Shown: piece by piece, positions 43,519 to 52,031 of the stretch | Numbering within the stretch: the first letter of the stretch is position 1 | Layout: every line of letters starts with the position of its first letter | Assembly: GCF_013348805.1 (NCBI RefSeq) | Contig: NZ_CP054690.1 | Location: 186,001-250,000, forward strand | Reading direction: 5' to 3' | Source of the DNA: Rhodococcus sp. W8901 | GTDB lineage: Bacteria; Actinomycetota; Actinomycetes; Mycobacteriales; Mycobacteriaceae | Length of the DNA stretch: 64,000 bases | Position numbers and translations under genes: made by a program | The notes under the pieces: generated by a model | Databases searched by the model: none | Told to the model about the DNA's origin: nothing | What the model saw: only the letters and a program-made list of their open reading frames with translations

Positions 43519-44187
43519 ATGTCTTGGTTCGATGACATCGTCGCCCGTGCCGGCGCGAAATCCGTGATGGTCACGCCGGATCAGGCCCTGCCGGGCCGCG
43601 CGACCCCGATGCCGGTGCCCGACGCCCACTTCGTCAACGGGCACCCGCTGCAGCCGCCCTTTCCCGACGGCATGGAGACCGCCGTCGTCGGCATGGGCTG
43701 CTTCTGGGGCGCGGAGAAGGAATTCTGGCAGCTCGACGGCGTGTACTCCACCGCCGTCGGATATGCCGGTGGCTACACGCCCAACCCCACGTACGAAGAG
43801 GTGTGCTCGGGACGAACCGGGCACACCGAGGTGGTGTCGGTGGTGTTCGACCCGAAGGTGATCTCGTACGAGGCAGTGCTCAAGCAGTTCTGGGAGAACC
43901 ACGATCCGACGCAGGGTATGCGTCAGGGCAACGACCACGGCACCCAGTACCGCTCGGTGATCTATACCGGATCCGACGCGCAGGCCGCGACGGCCCGGGC
44001 CACCGCCGAGGCCTACGGCAAGCGTCTCGCCGACGCCGGCTACGGGGCTGTCACAACCGAGATCGCGCCGCTCGACACGTTCTACTACGCCGAGGACTAC
44101 CACCAGCAGTACCTCGCGAAGAACCCCGGCGGCTACTGCCCCGTTCACGCGACGGGCGTCAGCTGCCCGGTCGGTCTCGGCGCCTGA
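43519..44187 (+). CDS. msrA: Peptide methionine (S)-S-oxide reductase
   Basis: A 222-residue methionine sulfoxide reductase A repairing oxidised Met. The catalytic Cys61 lies in the signature [51 protein letters not shown] and the C-terminal [12 protein letters not shown] provide the conserved acidic and aromatic residues and the recycling cysteines. The N-terminal 50-residue extension is usual for actinobacterial MsrA. It starts 9 bp after the acyltransferase gene. Its presence fits the oxidative-stress character of the neighbouring genes. Confidence 0.95.
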   Translation: MSWFDDIVARAGAKSVMVTPDQALPGRATPMPVPDAHFVNGHPLQPPFPDGMETAVVGMGCFWGAEKEFWQLDGVYSTAVGYAGGYTPNPTYEEVCSGRTGHTEVVSVVFDPKVISYEAVLKQFWENHDPTQGMRQGNDHGTQYRSVIYTGSDAQAATARATAEAYGKRLADAGYGAVTTEIAPLDTFYYAEDYHQQYLAKNPGGYCPVHATGVSCPVGLGA

Positions 44188-44205
44188 GTCTCACTTCGGG
44201 TCGGG

Positions 44206-44910
44206 TCACCCGGGGATCTGCAGCGGTCCGACGGGCACGTCGGCACCCCACCGGGCCGCGCACGCGCGGCGGTACGGGCCGTCGAAGACGTGCAACAGGA
44301 CGAACCGGGTCACCGGACCCACTTGGTGATGGAGCAGGTCGACCCGCTGCGGATCGAGGCTGTCGCCCAGCCAGTGTCCCTCGATCCCCAACTCCCACTT
44401 CGATTTCGGTGCGATGTTCTCGGTCTGGTCCCAGTGGTCCCACTGGGCCTGGGTCAGTGTGCGAGTGGCCAGGGGCATCGCCTCGTCCTCCTCGCGGCGC
44501 AGGTGCGGGAGCAGTGTGTCTTCGAGGCCGGCCAGTGCGTCGGCGAACTGTCCTTCCGCAGTGGGGGATTCGTCGTCGTGGAACAGTGCGGCCGCCGCCT
44601 CGAGTCGGTCGATCTCGGGACCGATCCGGGCGTGGTCGGCGTCCATCCGCTCCAGCACCGGTGCGGCGTCCGGGTCGGCCCGGCGGATCAGCGGCCACAA
44701 CCCGCGGTCCTCGGCGCTGTGGTGGGCATGGAGGAACTCCATCATCCAGCGCGTGTGGTCGGCCAGCGCGCAACGCTGCCGGGTTTCGATCCGGCCGATC
44801 TCGAGGACGTCGTTCGTGCGGGAGAGGTCGCGGCGAAGGGCATCGTGCACCACCCCCATCATCGTGGTATCTGCAGGGGTAGAAGCAGTTTCGTTGGATC
44901 TTCCGTTCAT
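44206..44910 (-). CDS. Hemerythrin HHE-domain protein
   Basis: A 234-residue protein with a hemerythrin-like four-helix fold in residues 15-150: VHDALRRDL, HTRWMMEFLHAHHSAEDRGLWPLI, MDADHARIGPEIDRL and LLPHLRREEDEAMPL hold the His and Glu ligands of a di-iron site. The last 80 residues form a separate helical tail (TQAQWDHWDQTENIAPKSK) found in many mycobacterial and rhodococcal homologues. Roles proposed for this family include oxygen, NO or redox sensing. It is convergent with msrA and 127 bp before the MFS gene's end. Confidence 0.88.
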   Translation of the reverse strand: MNGRSNETASTPADTTMMGVVHDALRRDLSRTNDVLEIGRIETRQRCALADHTRWMMEFLHAHHSAEDRGLWPLIRRADPDAAPVLERMDADHARIGPEIDRLEAAAALFHDDESPTAEGQFADALAGLEDTLLPHLRREEDEAMPLATRTLTQAQWDHWDQTENIAPKSKWELGIEGHWLGDSLDPQRVDLLHHQVGPVTRFVLLHVFDGPYRRACAARWGADVPVGPLQIPG

Positions 44911-44990
44911 GACGGGCTCCCGGTGTCGCAGTATCGGTTTCGGCCGCGACCCAATTCCAGGCTAGGACCCGAGCCCGATCGACACAAGAC

Positions 44991-45032
44991 CACGGGACGC
45001 GCCGACGCCGGTACGCGCCGGCCCGTCCCGTG
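44991..45032 (-). terminator. Hairpin after the MFS gene
   Basis: CACGGGACG at 44991-44999 pairs with CGTCCCGTG at 45024-45032, with a further GCCGG/CCGGC stem inside. It lies 5 bp downstream of the MFS stop on the minus strand. Confidence 0.68.
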
Positions 45033-45037
45033 AGAGA

Positions 45038-46543
45038 TCAGGCCGCGGGCAGCGGTTCCGGGTCACGCTCGTTCGACGCGGACTCGGCCGCGACCTGGGC
45101 CGTGATGGACTTGCGGTGGCGGTGCAGCGTCATCACGATGATGATCGCGATGAGCGACGACGCGCCCGAGATCAGGTATGCGACACCCGTGCTGCCGTCG
45201 CTGTAGAAGCCGTAGCCGTCGATCACCATGGCGATGTTGGAGTTCAGTACCGCGAATGCGATGACCGGCATGATCGACGCGACCAGCGTCTGCGACGCCT
45301 GGACCATGCTCGCCATCGAAGCCTGCACGGACGGCGGGACCGACGCGATGACGAGGTTCGGGATCGACGCCGTCGTCGCGCCCATGCCGAGGCCGAACAG
45401 CAGGATGCCGAACAGCACCTCGACCTTGCCGCCGTGCCAGAAGGCGGTGACCAGCGATCCGAGCATCATCAGGGCTGCGCCACCGGCCAGCGTCAGGGTC
45501 GGGAACTTGGTCCGCAGCATGCGGCCGACGAGCACGCCGCCGATGACGCTGCCGACACCCATGGGGATCTGGATCAGCCCGACGCCCTTGGCGTCCACGC
45601 CGAATCCGTAGCCGAGGCCCAGTACCGCCGGGGTCATGCACATGATCGGAATGAGCGTGGCGTACAGCGAGATCGTGCCGTAGGCGAAGCCGGCCGACAG
45701 GCAGATCCGGAACATCGGACCGTGACGGAAGAAGCGCAGGTCGACCAGCGGATCGGTGGTGCGAAGAGCGAGCGGTACCCAGATCGCGATGAGGGCGAGG
45801 CCGCCGATGATCAGCAGCAGGGTGCCGCCGTCCGTCCATCCCCAGCTGGGGCCGAAGCTGATGCCGCCGAGGATCGCGGCCAGGCCGCCGCCGAGCAGGG
45901 CGGCGCCGACAACGTCGAGCCGAGCCGAGCTGCGGGCCGGCGACTCCGCCGTGGTGAGGACGACGAGCGGGATCATCACCACGAGCGCGACCAGGAGGAA
46001 CCAGAAGATCGACCGGAAGCCCCACGCGTCGACGAGCAGGCCGGTGATGAACGGCGACGGGATCGTCATCAGGCCCATGCCGCCTGCGGCGAGGCTGACC
46101 GCGAGGGCCAGTGTCTTCGGCGGGAAGACGTCGCGCATGAGCGAGAAGCCGAGGAACATGCAGGCGATGATCACGCCGAACAGGGCGCGGCCGAGCACGA
46201 GGATCAGGAAGCTGGGGGCGACCGCGGAGATCAGGGTGCCGACGGCCGCGATGGCCATGCACGCCAGGAACACCTTGCGCTTGCCGTGGATGTCGGCGAG
46301 CTTGCCGGCGAGGGGGCATGCCACGGCGGCGGCAAGCAGGTAAGCGGTGGTCACCCAGGCGATCTGATCGGTCTTGAAGTGCTCGCCGATGGGCATCATC
46401 GCGACCGAGGCCATCGTGGAGCTGATGGAGACGATTTCGAGGACGACTGCGATCGAGATCAGCGACAGGATGAGGTGCGGGGTCCAACCGCCTTCGGATA
46501 CGGCGCGCGGCTCGGTGGCTGCGGTGCCGAGAGTTCCTGACAT
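45038..46543 (-). CDS. MFS transporter, DHA2 (14-helix) drug-exporter type
   Basis: A 501-residue membrane protein with about fourteen hydrophobic segments. It has the loop-2 signature GKLADIHGKRKVFLACMAIAAVGTLISA and the motif VLGRALFGVIIACMFLG typical of drug:H+ antiporters of the EmrB/QacA group. The C-terminus is polar and carries a charged tail. ATG 46543 is preceded by GAAAGG. A palindrome lies just upstream (46572-46584), suggesting a local repressor, but no regulator gene is adjacent. Substrate not predictable. Confidence 0.9.
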   Translation of the reverse strand: MSGTLGTAATEPRAVSEGGWTPHLILSLISIAVVLEIVSISSTMASVAMMPIGEHFKTDQIAWVTTAYLLAAAVACPLAGKLADIHGKRKVFLACMAIAAVGTLISAVAPSFLILVLGRALFGVIIACMFLGFSLMRDVFPPKTLALAVSLAAGGMGLMTIPSPFITGLLVDAWGFRSIFWFLLVALVVMIPLVVLTTAESPARSSARLDVVGAALLGGGLAAILGGISFGPSWGWTDGGTLLLIIGGLALIAIWVPLALRTTDPLVDLRFFRHGPMFRICLSAGFAYGTISLYATLIPIMCMTPAVLGLGYGFGVDAKGVGLIQIPMGVGSVIGGVLVGRMLRTKFPTLTLAGGAALMMLGSLVTAFWHGGKVEVLFGILLFGLGMGATTASIPNLVIASVPPSVQASMASMVQASQTLVASIMPVIAFAVLNSNIAMVIDGYGFYSDGSTGVAYLISGASSLIAIIIVMTLHRHRKSITAQVAAESASNERDPEPLPAA

Positions 46544-46571
46544 GTAACGCCTTTCTGGAAATGTGGTCCGG

Positions 46572-46584
46572 GTCACGATGTGAC
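46572..46584. promoter_or_regulatory. Palindrome before the MFS gene
   Basis: GTCAC-GAT-GTGAC, extended by imperfect GG/CC flanks, lies 29 bp before the MFS start and so would cover its promoter or leader. Candidate repressor site. Confidence 0.45.
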
Positions 46585-46666
46585 GCCCATTACAGATGGC
46601 GCGGGACGGTTCACAGATAGCTGTCCCATTGAACGGAACACGAACTTCGGCCGGGTGCCGGAAATG

Positions 46667-46703
46667 CGAAGTGCACACCGGGTTTCGCCAGGTGTGCACT
46701 TCG
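46667..46703 (-). terminator. 13-bp hairpin between the MFS and LLM genes
   Basis: CGAAGTGCACACC at 46667-46679 pairs perfectly with GGTGTGCACTTCG at 46691-46703 over an 11-nt loop, 85 bp past the LLM gene stop and 124 bp before the MFS start. Likely terminator for the LLM gene; a regulator site is possible. Confidence 0.55.
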
Positions 46704-46787
46704 TGTCCGGTCATTGTCACCGCTAATCGTCTGCGGCCGTTGACATGTCCGAGCTGTGAAATTGTCTTGTCAAACGTTTGTTGTCGG

Positions 46788-47717
46788 TCAGTCCAGTTGG
46801 GGCATGACCTCGGAGGCGACCAGCTCGAGGTGGTCGAGATCGGCGAGGTCGAGCGTCTGCAGATAGATCCGCTGCGTCCCGGCCTCGCTGTAGCGTCCGA
46901 TCTTGTCGACCAGCTCGGCCGGGGTACCCGCCAGACCGTTCTCCCGGAGCTCGTCCACCTCGCGCCCGATGCGGGCCGCGCGCCGCGCGATCTCGTCCTC
47001 GGTGCGCCCGCAGCACAGGACGAGTGCGTTGGAGTAGACGAGCTTGTCCGGGTCGCGGTCCACGGCCGCGCACGCCTCCCGGACCCGGTCGAACTGCGCC
47101 ACAGTGTCCTCGATCGAGACGAACGGCAGGTTGAACTCGTCCGCGTAGCGGGCCGCCATCGCGGGGGTGCGGCGCTTGCCCATGCCGCCGATCACGATCG
47201 GCGGGCGCGGCGTCTGCACCGGCTTGGGCAGCGCGGGGGAGTCGGTGACCGGGAAGTGGGCGCCCTCGTGGGTGAAGGTCTGCCCCAGCGGCGTCTCCCA
47301 CAGTCCGGTGATGACCGCGAGCGACTCCTCGAGCCGGTCGAAGCGCTCACCGAGCGGCGGGAACGGGATGCCGTACGCCCGGTGCTCCTCCTCGAACCAG
47401 CCGGCGCCGAGACCGAGCTCGATGCGCCCGCCGCTCATCGCGTCGACCTGGGCCACGGCGATCGCCAGCGGGCCCGGGTATCGGAACGTGGCCGACGTGA
47501 CCAGCGTGCCGAGGCGGATCGTCGAGGTGTCCCGGGCGAGCCCGGCGAGCGTGATCCACGCGTCGGTGGGTCCGGGCAGGCCCTCGGCGTTCATCGCGAG
47601 GTAGTGGTCGGACCGGAAGAACGCCTCGTACCCGAACGCTTCGGCCGCCCTGGCGACCGCAAGAAGATCGTCGTACGTGGCGCCCTGCTGCGGTTCGGTG
47701 AAGATTCTCAGGTCCAT
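46788..47717 (-). CDS. LLM-class F420-dependent oxidoreductase
   Basis: A 309-residue luciferase-like enzyme of the TIGR03560-type group. It begins MDLRIFTEPQQGATYDDLLAVARAAEAFGY, with FFRSDHYLAMNA, STIRLGTLVTSATFRYPG, GRIELGLGAGWFEEEHRAYGI and PPIVIGGMGKRRTPAMAARYADEFNL. It probably uses F420H2 supplied by the fgd operon. The gene stands alone with its own upstream region. No substrate can be assigned. Confidence 0.9.
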   Translation of the reverse strand: MDLRIFTEPQQGATYDDLLAVARAAEAFGYEAFFRSDHYLAMNAEGLPGPTDAWITLAGLARDTSTIRLGTLVTSATFRYPGPLAIAVAQVDAMSGGRIELGLGAGWFEEEHRAYGIPFPPLGERFDRLEESLAVITGLWETPLGQTFTHEGAHFPVTDSPALPKPVQTPRPPIVIGGMGKRRTPAMAARYADEFNLPFVSIEDTVAQFDRVREACAAVDRDPDKLVYSNALVLCCGRTEDEIARRAARIGREVDELRENGLAGTPAELVDKIGRYSEAGTQRIYLQTLDLADLDHLELVASEVMPQLD

Positions 47718-48244
47718 GCCCCCACTGTGCCGGACGCGGGAATGTGACCTGCGCCGGAGGACGTGTCCGAAGGGAATGGAACCGATCCGCCCGATGCCGC
47801 GTCAGATCAAGTGTCGGGACGGGAGCGTCCCGACGAATGGGGGGGAGCCGGGCCGGAGTTCGGAACGAGGGATGGGGCACACATCCTGTCGGTGGGGGAA
47901 CTCCGGCCCGTGCGGGCCCGTGCCGACCCCCTCGCACGCCACCCCGTTTCCATGCAAATCCACACAGGTTGTGGATTGCTGCTACGCCCGGCCGTGCACA
48001 GTTGTCAACGAATCATCCAGAGCATGCCTCTGACCTGTGGATGATGCCCTCCAAGTTTGTTCAGAACTGTGGATGAGCCTGTGGAAACTGTGGATAACTC
48101 GATAGTTCAAGTGCTGCAGATCACATTTTAGGACCCAATAGGCGACTCGAGGACTCTCGAGCGTCTCGGTCCGGTCACGAACTGCTCTGGCGCGTAACGA
48201 GAGATGGGCGGCCCGGGAACGTCGCTCGTGCCAGAATCGAGGTT
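47718..48244. other. Intergenic region between LLM and rhodanese genes
   Basis: About 530 bp without a convincing gene; frames in it have no recognisable protein features. Its right half is locally AT-richer and carries the DnaA-box cluster. The rhodanese-gene promoter should be in the last 150 bp. Confidence 0.55.
47956..48097. promoter_or_regulatory. Cluster of DnaA-box-like 9-mers
   Basis: Measured against TTATCCACA / TTGTCCACA, read from either strand: one perfect box TGTGGATAA (48089-48097, minus strand), two one-mismatch boxes TGTGGATGA (48036-48044 and 48068-48076), and weaker ones at 47956-47964, 47970-47978, 48002-48010 and 48080-48088. Four lie in a 62-bp stretch with the same orientation. 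No dnaA, dnaN or rpmH gene is within the window, so this is not the standard chromosome origin. Titration site, DnaA-controlled promoter or accessory origin are all possible. Confidence 0.6.
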
Positions 48245-48592
48245 GTGAGCATCCCGCACGTTCCCACCGTCGCCGTGACGGATCTGCCGACCGAGCCCGC
48301 TGAGGCGATCGTGCTGTTGGACGTGCGCGAGGAGGACGAATGGGAGCTCGGCCACGCTCCCGGCGCGCAACACATCCCGCTGGTGGACGTGCCCGCTCGT
48401 ATGGACGAGATCGACATCGACGCCGAGGTGTACGTCGTGTGCCGTCAGGGCGGGCGGTCGATCGTCGCCGTCGAGTACCTCAACAACCTCGGTTTCGACG
48501 CCTACAACGTCGCCGGCGGCATGGTCGCGTGGCAGAACGCGGGACTGCCGCTCACCGCCGACCACGACCCCGGTTCGGCGAAGATCTACTAG
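48245..48592 (+). CDS. Rhodanese-domain protein
   Basis: A 115-residue single-domain rhodanese transferring sulfane sulfur. The active-site loop is VCRQGGRS with Cys66; LLDVREEDEWELGHAPGAQHIPL and NVAGGMVAWQNAGLPL are the CH2A/CH2B-like motifs. GTG 48245 begins the protein. Its stop is directly before the DUF4328 ATG (TAG-ATG), which marks the start of a tight operon with the DUF4328 and GDPD genes. Confidence 0.92.
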   Translation: MSIPHVPTVAVTDLPTEPAEAIVLLDVREEDEWELGHAPGAQHIPLVDVPARMDEIDIDAEVYVVCRQGGRSIVAVEYLNNLGFDAYNVAGGMVAWQNAGLPLTADHDPGSAKIY

Positions 48593-49534
48593 ATGAGCGT
48601 CGTCCAGGTCTGCGCGCGCTGCGCATCCCGGTGGCCGGTGGCCGGCAGCCCGGCCCAGTGGTGCCCGCGGTGCGGCGGCGTCCTGCTCTCCCCGGTCGAC
48701 ACCGCCCGCCCCGCCCCGGCGGCAGGCCGAAACTTTCGCTGGGTCGCGCGTAGCCCGTACCCGCCGCTGGGGCGTCGTAGTCCCGCCCCACGCCGCCTCG
48801 GCCCGACGCCGCGATACACCCAGGTCCCGCGGTGGGGTCTGCTCGATCCACCGCCGCCCGAACCGGACGACCGTGCTCCGCGCACCGAAGTGGCCGCGGA
48901 CCTCGCGCCCACCCTTCTCGCGTGCACCGCGATCGTCTTCGCGCTCGCCGCGGTCTCCGAGGCCTTCCGGTACGCGCTGCTCGTGTTCAACCGGGTGCGA
49001 CTGGTGGACCCGGTGACGCTCGCGGTGTCGGATGCGGCGGTGTGGGCGACGCAGGTGTCCGCGCCCCTGGTCGCGCTGGCCGCTGCCGTCACCACCGTGT
49101 GCAGGCTCGTCGTCACGCGCCGCGACGTGTTCGCCGTCCGGAGACTCGCCGATCCGCGGACACCTCGATCGCTCGCCCTGGGCGTTCTCGTCCCGGTCGT
49201 CAACCTCGTGATGCCCGGGGTGTACCTCACCGAGATCGCCGGCGACGACCGCCGAACCCGCACCGTCGTGCGCATCTGGTGGGCGACGTGGGCCGTCAAC
49301 GGTGTCCTGGTCGCGATCGCACTGCTCTGGCGCAACCAGGATTCGCTGCAGGCGCAGGCCGACAGCGTCGTGCTGGCCGCGATCACGGCCGCCGTCGGCG
49401 CCGCCACGGCCGTGCTGACGCTGTACGTGATCCGGTGTTTCGACGGCCTGGACCTGTTCGGTCGGCCGCGCCGCGTCACCCGGTGGGTCAACGCGCCGCA
49501 ATCCGAGAAGGCAGAGGAGGCGATGGCCGGATGA
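48593..49534 (+). CDS. DUF4328 membrane protein with N-terminal zinc-ribbon-like motif
   Basis: A 313-residue membrane protein. The first 35 residues hold two Cys pairs, CARC and CPRC, a zinc-ribbon arrangement. After a Pro/Arg-rich linker come about five hydrophobic helices with the DUF4328 core (SVADLRTPRS-like RLADPRTPRSLALGVLVPVVNLVMPGVYLTEIA, then VVRIWWATWAVNGVL). Function of the domain is unknown. Its start abuts the rhodanese stop, and its stop overlaps the GDPD gene by 4 bp. Confidence 0.88.
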   Translation: MSVVQVCARCASRWPVAGSPAQWCPRCGGVLLSPVDTARPAPAAGRNFRWVARSPYPPLGRRSPAPRRLGPTPRYTQVPRWGLLDPPPPEPDDRAPRTEVAADLAPTLLACTAIVFALAAVSEAFRYALLVFNRVRLVDPVTLAVSDAAVWATQVSAPLVALAAAVTTVCRLVVTRRDVFAVRRLADPRTPRSLALGVLVPVVNLVMPGVYLTEIAGDDRRTRTVVRIWWATWAVNGVLVAIALLWRNQDSLQAQADSVVLAAITAAVGAATAVLTLYVIRCFDGLDLFGRPRRVTRWVNAPQSEKAEEAMAG

Positions 49535-50295
49535 GCCCGGATCGACGAGGTCCCCTCGTGGTCGCACACCGCGGTGCCTCGGCCGAACGGCCCGAACACA
49601 CCCTCGCGGCCTACGACCTGGCACTGCAGGAAGGTGCCGACGGACTCGAGTGCGACGTCCGGCTCACCCGCGACGGCCACCTCGTCTGCGTCCACGACCG
49701 TCGGATCGACCGGACCTCCACCGGTTCCGGCATCGTCAGCGAGATGACACTGCAGTCGCTCGGCGAACACGACTACGGCGCCGGCGGCGAGCCCGCCGGA
49801 CTGCTCACACTCGCCGAGCTCATCACCTTGACCCTGGACTGGACGTCGCGCCCGACCAAACTGTTCATCGAGACCAAGCACCCCGTCCGCTACGGCGGTC
49901 TCGTCGAGAGCAAGGTCCTCGCCGAACTGGCCCGCTTCGGGCTGGCCGCGCCCGCGTCCGCCGACCACTCGCGCGCCGTGGTGATGTCGTTCGCGGCCAG
50001 CGCCGTGTGGCGGGTCCGGCGGGCGGCGCCACTGCTGCCGACCGTGCTGCTCGGCGACGCGTCCCGCTACCTCGGCGGCGGCGCCGCGACCACCGTCGGC
50101 GCCACCGCCGTCGGGCCGTCGATCCGGACACTGCAGGAGCATCCCGAGATCGTCGACAAGGCCGCCGCGGCCGGCCGCGCCACCTACTGCTGGACCGTCG
50201 ACGACCCCGCCGATGTCGCGCTGTGCAAGGAGCTCGGGGTGAGCTGGGTGGCGACCAACCATCCGGGACGCACCAAGAAACTGCTGGGCGGCTGA
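49531..50295 (+). CDS. Glycerophosphodiester phosphodiesterase
   Basis: A 254-residue GDPD TIM-barrel enzyme cleaving glycerophosphodiesters to glycerol-3-phosphate and an alcohol. Active-site motifs are intact: VAHRGASAERPEHTLAAYDLAL, the Glu/Asp pair in DGLECDVRLTRDGHLV, and the His in VCVHDRRIDRT. The C-terminal WTVDD segment is typical. ATG 49531 overlaps the DUF4328 stop as ATGA; the longer upstream frame lies inside that gene. No signal peptide is present. In content and order it corresponds to GlpQ1 near bfrB in M. tuberculosis. Confidence 0.93.
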   Translation: MSPDRRGPLVVAHRGASAERPEHTLAAYDLALQEGADGLECDVRLTRDGHLVCVHDRRIDRTSTGSGIVSEMTLQSLGEHDYGAGGEPAGLLTLAELITLTLDWTSRPTKLFIETKHPVRYGGLVESKVLAELARFGLAAPASADHSRAVVMSFAASAVWRVRRAAPLLPTVLLGDASRYLGGGAATTVGATAVGPSIRTLQEHPEIVDKAAAAGRATYCWTVDDPADVALCKELGVSWVATNHPGRTKKLLGG

Positions 50296-50328
50296 GAGAA
50301 TCCGCGCGTCCGTGTAGGTTTTGGCCCC

Positions 50329-51243
50329 GTGGGTAAGAAGAGCAAGAGAAACAGTGGTCCCAAGCCGGGCAGCGGTCGCGCCGAGAAGCTCGAGCAGCGT
50401 CGCCTCGCACGCGAGGCCGAGGTAACCGCGCCGACCCGGCCGTTCGAGGGCCTCGCCGCCGAATGCGACCTCGTCGCGCTGCGCGAGTTCGTGCCGTCCG
50501 CTCTCGCCGTGCTGCCCGTCACCGACGCCGGTAAGCCCGTGACCGCGGCGACCGTGCTGCCCGGTGCCGTGGCCGCGCTGGTCCGGGACGAGTCCGGCGA
50601 CGCCGGCCGATACGTCGGGCTGCAGGTGCAGGCGCACACCGCCGACCCCGGCGCCGACCTCGGTGCCGCCGTGGCCTGGGCCCAGACGGCCGAGCCGGGA
50701 ACCTCGCTCACCGCGGCCAACCCGGGCGCCGACAGCCCCCGCCTCGCGGACCTGATCGTCGCGGACGCGCTGCCGACGATCACCGTCCACCAGAGCTTCG
50801 ACTGGTGGATCCCGGAGGGCGTCGAGCCGGCCGCCGACGTCGCCGCGACCGTGCAGCAGGCCAATATGGCGATCATGCCGTCCGCGCGTGTCGAGGCCGA
50901 CGGCGTCGTCGCCGCGTGGTGGGTGGATGCCGGCGAGAAGGCGCACCTGCGCTGGGTGCGCCCCGAGGACGAGGACGCGCTGATGCCGGCCCTCGCCCGC
51001 GTCCACGCCGCCGGTGGACTGCACCTGGGTGAGGGTTCGCGTTTCGCGGGCTCGTTCCGCACCCACGGCCTGCTGGTGCCGGTCTTCGACCTCGACCCCG
51101 AGAAGCACGCCAACGAGTGGGCGGCGGCCACTGCGGAGCTGGGCGATCGCCTGGCGCAGGCGCTGACCGTCGACGCGCCGCTCACGGCCGCCGAGTTGCG
51201 CGCTCGCGACGGTCTGCGGGGCCGTCAGGTCACGCTGCGCTGA
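50329..51243 (+). CDS. DUF5926-family protein
   Basis: A 304-residue soluble actinobacterial protein. It starts GTG with MGKKSKRNSGPKPGSGRAEKLEQRRLAREAEV, a basic coiled tail, then RPFEGLAAECDLVALREFVPSALA and TITVHQSFDWWIPEGVEP. Related proteins are sometimes labelled SecA-like for a short region, but no SecA domain is visible here. Function unknown. It lies 33 bp after the GDPD gene and ends at a strong bidirectional terminator. Confidence 0.85.
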   Translation: MGKKSKRNSGPKPGSGRAEKLEQRRLAREAEVTAPTRPFEGLAAECDLVALREFVPSALAVLPVTDAGKPVTAATVLPGAVAALVRDESGDAGRYVGLQVQAHTADPGADLGAAVAWAQTAEPGTSLTAANPGADSPRLADLIVADALPTITVHQSFDWWIPEGVEPAADVAATVQQANMAIMPSARVEADGVVAAWWVDAGEKAHLRWVRPEDEDALMPALARVHAAGGLHLGEGSRFAGSFRTHGLLVPVFDLDPEKHANEWAAATAELGDRLAQALTVDAPLTAAELRARDGLRGRQVTLR

Positions 51244-51261
51244 TCAGCGCAGAAGACGCGG

Positions 51262-51306
51262 AAGGGTCCCTTCACACACACGCTGCGAACGTGTGAAGGG
51301 ACCCTT
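51262..51306. terminator. Bidirectional terminator between DUF5926 and ferritin genes
   Basis: AAGGGTCCCTTCACAC at 51262-51277 pairs perfectly with GTGTGAAGGGACCCTT at 51291-51306 across a 13-nt loop. It sits between two convergent stops (51243 and 51324). Confidence 0.82.
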
Positions 51307-51323
51307 TCGCTGTTCGGTCGGTG

Positions 51324-51872
51324 CTAGATGCTGCCGCCCGCGGCGGACGGTGCACCGGATGCGTCGTCCACACTGCTCATCTCGCGGGCCACGAAGTCCT
51401 CGAGATCGAACAGGTTGGAGCCGGCACGGTCGGCGATGGTCAGCAGCGTCGTCATGCGCGCGACCTCCTCGACCTGTTCCTTGAGGAACCACTGCATGAA
51501 CTGTTCGCCCAGGTAGTCGCCGTCGTCGCGCGCTGTGCGGGCGAGCGTGACGATCTGCTCGGTGACCGACTTCTCCTGCGCGAGTGCGAGCGCGATCGGC
51601 TCGCGCGCATTCTCGAAGTGGCTCTTGGCCGGGTCGACGCCGGTCAGTTCCACCGCGATGTCCCGATCCAGGAAGTACTGGATGATCATCATCGCGTGGT
51701 TGCGTTCCTCGTTGCCTTGCTTGTAGAAGTGCCGGGCCAACTGGGGGAGATCCGCGTTGTCGAAATAGACCGCGGTCGCCAGGTACTGATGCGACGCGTT
51801 GAATTCGTTGCGGATCTGGTCGTGGAGAAGTGCGTGAAATTTCGTCCGATGCGAATCGTCTGAGGCACTCAT
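51324..51872 (-). CDS. Ferritin (BfrB-like), copy 1
   Basis: A 182-residue four-helix ferritin that oxidises and stores iron in a 24-mer. The ferroxidase centre residues are visible in NEFNASHQYLATAVY, QGNEERNHAMMII and the later LGEQFMQWFLKEQVEEVARM. The C-terminal tail is longer than in E. coli FtnA, as in mycobacterial BfrB. A second ferritin gene lies just upstream on the same strand, separated by a terminator and a regulatory region, so the two are likely expressed separately. No Met haem ligand of bacterioferritins is seen. Confidence 0.93.
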   Translation of the reverse strand: MSASDDSHRTKFHALLHDQIRNEFNASHQYLATAVYFDNADLPQLARHFYKQGNEERNHAMMIIQYFLDRDIAVELTGVDPAKSHFENAREPIALALAQEKSVTEQIVTLARTARDDGDYLGEQFMQWFLKEQVEEVARMTTLLTIADRAGSNLFDLEDFVAREMSSVDDASGAPSAAGGSI

Positions 51873-51919
51873 GTGTCAAAGATATCGCTGGTCAGCTGGA
51901 ACTGTCATCCAAGCGGTAC

Positions 51920-51948
51920 CTAATTGAGGCAAGTATGGCCTCAATTAG
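51920..51948. promoter_or_regulatory. Inverted repeat and possible iron box before ferritin copy 1
   Basis: CTAATTGAGGC at 51920-51930 repeats inverted as GCCTCAATTAG at 51938-51948 with a 7-bp centre, 48-76 bp before the ferritin start. Just beyond, TTAGGCTGGGCTGCCCT (from 51959) is a weak match to the IdeR consensus. The AGGC...GCCT core makes an iron-regulator site plausible, but it is not a standard IdeR box. Confidence 0.5.
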
Positions 51949-51981
51949 TGCTTGCTAATTTAGGCTGGGCTGCCCTGGAAA

Positions 51982-52021
51982 ACGTATGCCGCAATTGCCG
52001 AGCGGCAATTGCGGCATACGT
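51982..52021 (-). terminator. Strong hairpin after ferritin copy 2
   Basis: ACGTATGCCGCAATTGCC at 51982-51999 pairs with GGCAATTGCGGCATACGT at 52004-52021 around a GAGC loop: an 18-bp perfect stem, 10 bp past the stop of the copy-2 ferritin on the minus strand. Confidence 0.85.
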
Positions 52022-52031
52022 CCGAAATTCG

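Noticed and set aside
42610-44148. 512-residue antisense frame over the acyltransferase and msrA genes
   Set aside because: The plus-strand genes have full active-site motifs; this frame has none.
47956-48097. Chromosomal oriC
   Set aside because: DnaA boxes are present, but dnaA, dnaN, rpmH or gyrB genes are not, so the standard origin is unlikely; kept only as a DnaA-box cluster.
48589-51108. 839-residue antisense frame over the DUF4328/GDPD/DUF5926 genes
   Set aside because: It is a codon-bias shadow of three well-supported plus-strand genes.
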